Shown here piece by piece: positions 58,081 to 64,000 of a stretch of DNA of 64,000 nucleotides. Made by a program: the position numbers and the translations under genes. Numbering within the stretch: the first letter of the stretch is position 1; every line of letters begins with the position of its first letter. The stretch is from NCBI RefSeq assembly GCF_000190635.1, contig NC_015172.1, positions 2,542,001 to 2,606,000 on the forward strand. The letters run 5' to 3'. The notes below the pieces were generated by a model. That model was not told where the DNA came from. It made no database searches and saw nothing but the letters and a program-made list of their open reading frames with translations. The stretch is from Syntrophobotulus glycolicus DSM 8271 (GTDB taxonomy: Bacteria > Bacillota > Desulfitobacteriia > Desulfitobacteriales > Syntrophobotulaceae).

Positions 58081-59123
58081 CAGCACTCTCTCCTACTCAT
58101 CGGGTTCCAACAGGCTACATCATGATTGCGGGCGCCGCCCGCCAATACCGGCGACTTGCTTCTGCAAATATCGGCCGCATATGGGCACCGGGTGTGAAAG
58201 GCGCAGCCCGGAGGCAAGTTGTTCAAGTCGGGCACGCTCCCCGGGATCATCTGCAGCTCCCGCGTGCGATCGCCGGCCAAATCCGGAATACTCTTCAGCA
58301 AGCCGACGGTATAAGGGTGAAGGGGCTCCAGGAAAAGATCGTCAACTGAAGCAATCTCCACGATCCGACCGGCATACATGACGGCTACCCGGTCGGCTAC
58401 ATCTGCGATCACGCCCATGTTGTGCGTAATCAATAAGATGGCGGTATGGTAATCATCCCGAATCTGTTTCAGGAGATTGAGAATTTGGGCTTGAATGGTC
58501 ACATCCAAAGCCGTCGTCGGTTCATCCGCAATAATGACTTTAGGATTGCAGGCCAAGGCCAGGGCAATCATTACGCGCTGCCGCATCCCGCCCGAAAACT
58601 CGAAGGGAAATTGGCGGTACCGTATTTCCGGATCGGAAATGCCCACTGAATTCAGCAGGTCGATTATCCGCCCATGGATTTCCGGACGTGAGGAAAGCTT
58701 CCGGTGCAGCAGCAGAGATTCTTCAATTTGACGGCCGATCTGGATAAGCGGATTCAGGGACGTCATCGGTTCCTGAAAGATCATCGAAATTGAGCCGCCC
58801 CGGATCTTGCGCATCGCTTCTTCAGAAATAGCAGGAATGGATATCCCGTCGATTTTAATATCCCCGCCGATGATCCCCGCCCCTTCCGGCAATAACCGCA
58901 TTACGGATAAAGAGGTAAGACTTTTGCCGCAGCCGCTTTCCCCTACCAGACCGACGATCTCCCGGCGGTTGATTTTGAGGTTGATATTGTGCAGGGCCTT
59001 TATTTGCCGGTCCCGCTTCTGAAATGCTACCGATAAATTATTGATATCCAAGACCACATCGGGGTTTTCTTTTTCCATAGCAACCCCGGCAACGTCGCTG
59101 TATTCCAAGTTTCCCTGCGCCAT
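58080..59123 (-). CDS. dppD: Oligopeptide/dipeptide ABC transporter ATPase, DppD-like
   Basis: 347 residues from the ATG at 59123, ten bases after GAGGGGG. Walker A GESGCGKS, Q loop IFQEPMTSLNPL, signature FSGGMRQRVMIALAL, Walker B VIIADEPTTALDV, and C-terminal CAFHTRCPYAADIC. Overlaps the DppF gene. The two ATPases drive the DppB/DppC channel encoded upstream. Confidence 0.88.
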   Translation of the reverse strand: MAQGNLEYSDVAGVAMEKENPDVVLDINNLSVAFQKRDRQIKALHNINLKINRREIVGLVGESGCGKSLTSLSVMRLLPEGAGIIGGDIKIDGISIPAISEEAMRKIRGGSISMIFQEPMTSLNPLIQIGRQIEESLLLHRKLSSRPEIHGRIIDLLNSVGISDPEIRYRQFPFEFSGGMRQRVMIALALACNPKVIIADEPTTALDVTIQAQILNLLKQIRDDYHTAILLITHNMGVIADVADRVAVMYAGRIVEIASVDDLFLEPLHPYTVGLLKSIPDLAGDRTRELQMIPGSVPDLNNLPPGCAFHTRCPYAADICRSKSPVLAGGARNHDVACWNPMSRREC

Positions 59124-59164
59124 CAAAGGTCGTCCCCCTCGTCTATTTCGAATGGCCAAACAGC

Positions 59165-60016
59165 TTATCCAAAATCAAACACAATTTTCTCCCGGAAGCG
59201 ATCAGCATACTTGACGGAGTGATAAGCGGCAATATCCGCACAAGTTCCCCACCAAACGGCCGGATCGCGCTTTAAATGGGAGATCAACTGCTCTAAGGCA
59301 TCGAGCCTGGAAGCGCGGCCGCTCATCCAGGGATGCATGGTAATCAGGAAAAGTCCGCCAAAACGCTTCATCCCGTTAAACTCCTGCTTCCAGAGATCGA
59401 TGACATTCGCCGGATTTTGCGGAGGACAGCTGCTGCTTCCGCTGGCTGTATAGCGGTAAAAAATAGCGTCGTCCAGCAGCCACTGAACCGGGATTTCCGG
59501 AAGACCATCGACCCAATAGGGATGATCATAGCCCATTAAAGAGCTGTCATATAAAACATGGTGCCGCTGCAAAACCTTAAAGGCCGCCTCGGTCATTTCC
59601 CAGGACGGCGAGCGGTAGCCCAGGTCTTTTGGGCCGGTGAATTTCCCGAGGGACGCTTTGGCCCTGATCACCGTCTCTTCGATTTCTTCTTCATTCAATT
59701 CATCTACCCGTTCATGCAAATACCCGTGCAGGGCAATTTCATGTCCTTGTTCCGCTATTTTCTCTACCGCCTGGGGGTATTTATCCGCAATAAAACCCGG
59801 CACAAAAAAAGTCGCGGGCTGTTCCCATCTGGAAAGCATTTCAAGAATGCGGTAAATCCCCTGGCGCGGCCCAAACCTCCGCTGCTCAAGTTCACCAAGG
59901 GTACTGGGCCGGGTCTTATGGGTTTTCCAAAGGTAGGGGCTTTCACCGTCGAAGTCAAAGCTGATGCTTACCGCAATTTTTTTGCCATCCGGCCATTGAT
60001 AGGTCAAATCGTCCAT
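59165..60016 (-). CDS. NodB-type (polysaccharide) deacetylase family protein, PuuE-like
   Basis: 283 residues from the ATG at 60016, after AAGGAGGCAGAGGA. NodB fold: SFDFDGES with the Asp pair (about residues 20-24), metal-ligand motif LHGYLHERVDEL (His-x3-His, about 102-107) and late LITMHPWMSGR. Members act on N-acetyl sugars, allantoin or similar amides. In this peptide operon it may remove an acyl or formyl block from the imported compound. No signal peptide, so cytoplasmic. Confidence 0.84.
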   Translation of the reverse strand: MDDLTYQWPDGKKIAVSISFDFDGESPYLWKTHKTRPSTLGELEQRRFGPRQGIYRILEMLSRWEQPATFFVPGFIADKYPQAVEKIAEQGHEIALHGYLHERVDELNEEEIEETVIRAKASLGKFTGPKDLGYRSPSWEMTEAAFKVLQRHHVLYDSSLMGYDHPYWVDGLPEIPVQWLLDDAIFYRYTASGSSSCPPQNPANVIDLWKQEFNGMKRFGGLFLITMHPWMSGRASRLDALEQLISHLKRDPAVWWGTCADIAAYHSVKYADRFREKIVFDFG

Positions 60017-60029
60017 TCCTCTGCCTCCT

Positions 60030-60818
60030 TCACTTTCCAAGCCCGTGATTTCTTTTATAGGTTCCGGCCGTCCTTCCGCCGTCAACCGTTAAGGTTGCGC
60101 CGGTAATAAAGGCGGCCGCCGCAGAGCATAGGAATAAAACAGCCTGAGGCGCGTCCTCTGGTCCGGAGGTCCGTCCCAGAGGAATGCTCTCCACCATTTT
60201 GCTCACATAATCATCCGTCAAATGGCTGACCTCGCTGCCCGGAGCAAACCCGGGCGCTACCGAATTCACTCTTATGCCATGAGGCGCCAATTCCAAAGCA
60301 AAGGCGCGGGTTAACATCGCCAGGGCCGCCTTGGATACGGAATAAGGACCTCCGCCAACCTGCACGCTGAAAGCAGCGCCGGAAATAATATTGATGACTG
60401 AACCGGGGATTTTCCCCTGGATCATCAGCTTTGTCAGATTTTGGGTCAGCAGGAAGGGCGCCGTCAGATTTACGGCCATGAACTCTTCCCAAGCCCGGGG
60501 CGGCATATCCATAAGAATCTGCCTGTGATACAGTCCGGCGTTGTTGATCAGGATGTCCGGCGCAGACCATTCTTTTTCGATAACAGCACATAAATCGGCA
60601 ACCGAGTTTGGTTCCGACAAATCTGTCCGGTGGACAATAAATTCCGTGTTTTTAAACAATGGATCGCGGATCAATTCCTTCAGTTTGTCCTCCCGTATGT
60701 CTGATAAACACAGGCTTGCTCCCTGACCGGCAAAGGCTTTGGCGATCCAGGAGCCAAAAATCCCGGCCGCCCCTGTGATCACAACATGTTTCCCCGCGAA
60801 TTCCTGATCATAGTTCAT
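60030..60818 (-). CDS. Short-chain dehydrogenase/reductase (SDR)
   Basis: 262 residues. Cofactor motif ITGAAGIFGSWIAKAFAG (about 13-30), NNAG, catalytic Ser in ISGAAFS and YSVSK (Tyr-x3-Lys, about 160-164). The DIREDK after the second strand suggests NAD. It lies between DppC and the deacetylase, so its substrate is probably part of the same imported compound. Confidence 0.87.
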   Translation of the reverse strand: MNYDQEFAGKHVVITGAAGIFGSWIAKAFAGQGASLCLSDIREDKLKELIRDPLFKNTEFIVHRTDLSEPNSVADLCAVIEKEWSAPDILINNAGLYHRQILMDMPPRAWEEFMAVNLTAPFLLTQNLTKLMIQGKIPGSVINIISGAAFSVQVGGGPYSVSKAALAMLTRAFALELAPHGIRVNSVAPGFAPGSEVSHLTDDYVSKMVESIPLGRTSGPEDAPQAVLFLCSAAAAFITGATLTVDGGRTAGTYKRNHGLGK

Positions 60819-60833
60819 TGGTCATCAGCTCCT

Positions 60834-61733
60834 TCATTGCACTTTAGGATCCAAGGCGTCTCTGATCAAATCCCCAATCTGGTTAATCGCGATCACAACC
60901 AAAAAGATCGCGCATCCGGGGAATGTGGCGAGCCACCAGGCCTGAGATACGTATTGCTGCCCGGAGGTAAGCATCGAGCCCCAGCTCGGATCGGGCGGCT
61001 GAACCCCCAGTCCGATAAAAGATAAGGACGCCTCAAAAATGATCATTAAACCCATTTCGATCGTGGCGACAACCACCAGAGACGGCACAATCTCGGGCAG
61101 AATGTGACGGATTAAAATCCTTCCCGTTCCGGCGCCCATCACCTCCGCCGCCTTCACAAAATCCTGGTTGACGGTCGTCAGTGTCTTACCTTGGGCAACC
61201 CTGACATACCTGGGCCAGCGCGCTATTCCCAGCACGATGATCATGTTCAAAAGACTGGGTCCTAGGACGGCAACAGTCAAAATCGCCAGCAGAAAAAAAG
61301 GAATGGACAAAACAATGTCGGCAAACCGCATGATAACCGTACCAAGTTTGTTGCGGTAATACCCCGCAAGGATCCCCAATAGTCCTCCCGTGATTCCGGA
61401 AATCAGCACAGCCGCCACGGAAACCGAAAGTGACACCCTGGTTCCATAGAGCAGGCGGGTAAAAACATCCCGGCCCAATTCGTCCGTGCCAAGCAGATTA
61501 AGAGATCCGTCCGCGCTTCTGTAACCCGGGGGCATTAATCTCTGGGTCAGGTCGGTGATATTCGGAGCATGATTGGCAAACCACCCCGGAAAAAGTGCAA
61601 CGATGATAAATACGGCAATAATCAGAATAAAAGGAACCATCTGGGCAGCATTGCTTTTCAGGATCAAAGGCTTACGATTATTGCGGATTGCAGCCGGCAG
61701 TTTCTTCTTCTCCGGCTTAAGTTTTAAGATCAT
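60834..61733 (-). CDS. dppC: Dipeptide/oligopeptide ABC permease, DppC-like
   Basis: 299 residues; long N-terminal tail with first helix (about 33-52), then OppC-type LLGTDELGRDVFTRLLYGTR and the EAA loop in VKAAEVMGAGTGRILIRHIL. Overlaps DppB by four bases. About six helices. Confidence 0.89.
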   Translation of the reverse strand: MILKLKPEKKKLPAAIRNNRKPLILKSNAAQMVPFILIIAVFIIVALFPGWFANHAPNITDLTQRLMPPGYRSADGSLNLLGTDELGRDVFTRLLYGTRVSLSVSVAAVLISGITGGLLGILAGYYRNKLGTVIMRFADIVLSIPFFLLAILTVAVLGPSLLNMIIVLGIARWPRYVRVAQGKTLTTVNQDFVKAAEVMGAGTGRILIRHILPEIVPSLVVVATIEMGLMIIFEASLSFIGLGVQPPDPSWGSMLTSGQQYVSQAWWLATFPGCAIFLVVIAINQIGDLIRDALDPKVQ

Positions 61734-62659
61734 GACGAGGCCTCTTTCCCCAACTTGATTCGCGGATCTACCATCACATACACCAAATCCGTAATCAGGT
61801 TAATCACAATGTAAATAACCGATATAAACAGTACGATCGCCTGCACCAAGGGAAAATCCCGGGCATTGATGGCCTGAATCATCAGTTGGCCCAGCCCGGG
61901 CCAGGCAAAGATCGTCTCCGTTATCACGGCGCCGCCCAACAAATTCGCTGTTTCCATGCCCACAAGCGTAATAATGGGGATGGCCGCGTTTCGCAGAATA
62001 TGCCGCCCAATCAGTCTTATCACTCCCGCCCCCTTGGAACGGGCGGTTCTGACATAGTCTTGACCCAGCTGCTCGAGAAAACTCGACCTGGTCATCCGGG
62101 CCAGGGTGGCCATGGAAAGGGAAGCCAGCGTGACGGACGGCATAATCAGGGATTTAAACCCGCCGACCCCTGAAGAAGGAAGCCAATGCCAATGAACACT
62201 GACCAGCATGATCAGCAGGATTCCCGTCCAAAATGCCGGCATGCTCTGCCCGATCAGAATGAGCGGCATCAATATTTTTTCCACCCATTTGCCGCGGTAA
62301 ATAGCGCTTAACATGCCCACCGGAATTCCGACCGCTACCGAAAGAAAAAGCGCGCATGCGGCCAACTGGATTGTGTAGGGAAACCGCTGCAGGATAATCT
62401 CCGCGACCGGCCGGCTCTGGATGTAGGACCGCCCAAGATCACCCGTAAATAAATTTTTAAGATAATCGATATACTGAACACCCAGTGGCTGGTCAAGCCC
62501 AAGCGCATGTCTGAGCACCTCGATATCGTTTGCGCTGGCATCGGGGGGAACCATCAGCAGAACCGGATCTCCAGAAAGATGCAGTGAAAAAAAGACAATC
62601 GTGGCAATTCCCAATATCGATATCAAAGCTTGGACAATTCTTCGTCCTATATATGCCAT
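61730..62659 (-). CDS. dppB: Dipeptide/oligopeptide ABC permease, DppB-like
   Basis: 309 residues; about six helices; starts MAYIGRRIVQALISILGIAT, the standard DppB opening. EAA loop: VRTARSKGAGVIRLIGRHIL. GGGAGG before the start. Makes the channel with DppC. Confidence 0.89.
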   Translation of the reverse strand: MAYIGRRIVQALISILGIATIVFFSLHLSGDPVLLMVPPDASANDIEVLRHALGLDQPLGVQYIDYLKNLFTGDLGRSYIQSRPVAEIILQRFPYTIQLAACALFLSVAVGIPVGMLSAIYRGKWVEKILMPLILIGQSMPAFWTGILLIMLVSVHWHWLPSSGVGGFKSLIMPSVTLASLSMATLARMTRSSFLEQLGQDYVRTARSKGAGVIRLIGRHILRNAAIPIITLVGMETANLLGGAVITETIFAWPGLGQLMIQAINARDFPLVQAIVLFISVIYIVINLITDLVYVMVDPRIKLGKEASS

Positions 62660-62724
62660 GAGCTTCCCTCCCTCCCACGACGGATCAGCTGCTTCAAAAG
62701 GCTCCTGGTTTGCTTACGCCCAAA

Positions 62725-64000
62725 CTAGTTCGTCCACTTCATATCCCGGACAAAGAAATTCTCCTGGGCGTCGGGCTGCCATTGAAGATGCTTCGAAGCG
62801 GCGCTGATATTGTAGGCCTGCCAGAGACCGATGCCCGGAACTTCCTCCTGCAGGATCGCGAAAGCTTTTTTATAGTTTTCCAAGCGGACTGCGGTATCGG
62901 TTGTTTTACCTGCGGCAGTGACAGCAGCGTCAAATTCCTTATTGGAATAACTGCTCCAGACCGTTCCCGTTCGGAAAAGCGGGAGTATCGTTCCATGGGC
63001 GTCCATGGTTCCGCTCGACCAGATGCCGAAGCGGATTCCTCCCCAGTTATGTGCAGGATCCTGTACTTTTTTTAAGTATGTCGCCTGATCGGAGTTGACG
63101 ATTTTAACATCGATGCCGACTTTGCTCAGGTCCCCCTGAATGGCTTGAATAATGCGCTGGTCATAGGCAGGGGAAGTGGGAAATTCTATAGTAATTTTTT
63201 CCAGACCGGCGTCTTTCAATAATTGTTTCGCCTTTTCCGGATTATAGGTGTATCCCTCAACCGTGTCGTCATAACCAAAGGATAAAGGTGTCAATACTTC
63301 TTTTACGGGTTTGCCGTATCCTTTTAACAACGAGCTGATGATCGATTCATAATTTATTCCGTAAGCGATCGCTTGCCTCACATTGACGGATTTGGTCGGG
63401 GAATCTCCCAGGCAATTTAAAGCTAAATAAGCAACGCGCTCGGTTGCGACGGACAGAGTCTGCAGATCATTGTTTGATTTAAGCACTTCAATATCGTCGG
63501 CATTTAAGGCTAAAGCAATATCGGCCTGCCCAGACTGAAGGTCCGCGATCCGACTTGCCGGATTAGATACGAAACGGAAGCGAACACCGGAAATACTTGG
63601 CTTGCCTTGCCAATAATCCGGGTTAGTCTCCAGATTAATTTCGACCCCCTTTTGCCAGTCACTGAATTTGTAAGCGCCACTTCCGATCGGATGAAGATTA
63701 AAGTTTTCATTGCCGCTTTCCTTCACATACTTTTCCGGCACGATGCTTAGATTGACAAGCTGCGCCAAAAGCGAGGGACTCGGTCCATCCGTCGTGATTG
63801 TCACCACGTTCCCTGAAGCATTGACTTCAGTGATCTGACTGTAATTGGCATATTGCGGACTCTTAAAGTCTTTATCCAATATTCTCCGGATGCTGAACGC
63901 AACGTCCTGCGCCGTCAGGGGGGCTCCATTTTGAAATTTTATGTCGCTGCGGATTGCAAAGGTCCAGGTGTTCTCATTTTCCTGTTTCCAAGACTCCGCA
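62725..64000 (-). CDS. dppA: Dipeptide/oligopeptide-binding protein, DppA-like, partial
   Basis: The 3' part of the gene; the N-terminus with the signal peptide is beyond the right edge. 424 codons are visible and the frame stays open to 64000. SBP_bac_5 motifs: the opening ENTWTFAIRSDIKFQNGAPL, PIGSGAYKFSDWQKG, and the C-terminal half with ARGxG-like AGLEKITIEFPTS. First visible gene of the nine-gene peptide operon. Likely a lipoprotein, but that end is not in the window. Confidence 0.88.
   Translation of the reverse strand, partial: AESWKQENENTWTFAIRSDIKFQNGAPLTAQDVAFSIRRILDKDFKSPQYANYSQITEVNASGNVVTITTDGPSPSLLAQLVNLSIVPEKYVKESGNENFNLHPIGSGAYKFSDWQKGVEINLETNPDYWQGKPSISGVRFRFVSNPASRIADLQSGQADIALALNADDIEVLKSNNDLQTLSVATERVAYLALNCLGDSPTKSVNVRQAIAYGINYESIISSLLKGYGKPVKEVLTPLSFGYDDTVEGYTYNPEKAKQLLKDAGLEKITIEFPTSPAYDQRIIQAIQGDLSKVGIDVKIVNSDQATYLKKVQDPAHNWGGIRFGIWSSGTMDAHGTILPLFRTGTVWSSYSNKEFDAAVTAAGKTTDTAVRLENYKKAFAILQEEVPGIGLWQAYNISAASKHLQWQPDAQENFFVRDMKWTN

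Overview
The window looks like chromosome of a strictly anaerobic, low-to-mid GC Gram-positive of the Clostridia, most like the Desulfitobacterium/Desulfosporosinus/Dehalobacter group (Peptococcaceae in the broad sense). This is an inference from gene content: corrinoid methyltransferases of the UroD fold with a reductive activase, glycyl radical enzymes (GREs), ferredoxin-bearing MinD ATPases, a siroheme reductase, strong GGAGG ribosome sites and Gram-positive promoters. No rRNA or taxonomic marker gene is present, so the genus is not established.

Layout. 1-1340: start of a GT39 membrane glycosyltransferase, a decayed hicA with intact hicB under a palindromic operator, and tRNA-Leu. 1455-10341: an IS1182 remnant, then a metal/Fe-S module on the minus strand (ferredoxin, two NifX-like proteins, Mrp, two MinD/ferredoxin ATPases, DUF5320), DUF364 plus a modABC molybdate importer, and the DUF134 regulator. 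The same inverted-repeat operator encloses the promoters of the DUF134 gene and of the MinD/Mrp operon. 10490-16935 (mostly plus): IS110 remnant, a leader with two terminator-like hairpins, then an NMT1-type ABC importer with an L-asparaginase gene between ATPase and permease, a GntR regulator and a TauE/SafE carrier. 17004-18074: a surface protein behind tRNA-Gln. 18209-27117 (minus): a 2-hydroxyacid oxidase trio (GlcD/E/F type), a GarR-type reductase, a split transketolase, an unknown protein and an IclR regulator.

27311-49320 (minus) is the most interesting region. One long operon, 49320 to 31545, encodes an ABC importer, a four-domain rhodanese with a single catalytic Cys, four UroD-fold methyltransferases, one corrinoid protein and its ATP-dependent activase, a 900-residue GRE with a small Cys-rich subunit and activase (HpdB/HpdC/HpdA-like, but lacking the Cys-x-Glu of 4-hydroxyphenylacetate decarboxylase), and a second GRE with its own activase. 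A LacI regulator follows. LacI-type palindromes lie upstream of both the operon promoter and the lacI-type promoter. Behind it is a sulfur-carrier set: siroheme reductase, TusA, a ThiS-like carrier ending GGGR, a ThiF-like enzyme and a JAMM protease. It resembles the HcyS/HcyF/HcyD thiocarboxylate system. My reading is uptake, demethylation and radical cleavage of a methylated, perhaps aromatic, substrate; the substrate is unknown.

49500-51390: terminators, an inverted/direct duplication of the tRNA-His 3' end, tRNA-His, tRNA-Arg, a DoxX protein and a second decayed hicB. 51389-64000: a threonine-synthase-like enzyme, a PQ-loop protein, a YheO-type regulator, and a nine-gene peptide-use operon (DppABCDF-type importer, S9 and M20 peptidases, a NodB-type deacetylase, an SDR) that runs off the right edge. 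No CRISPR array, phage or complete insertion sequence was seen.
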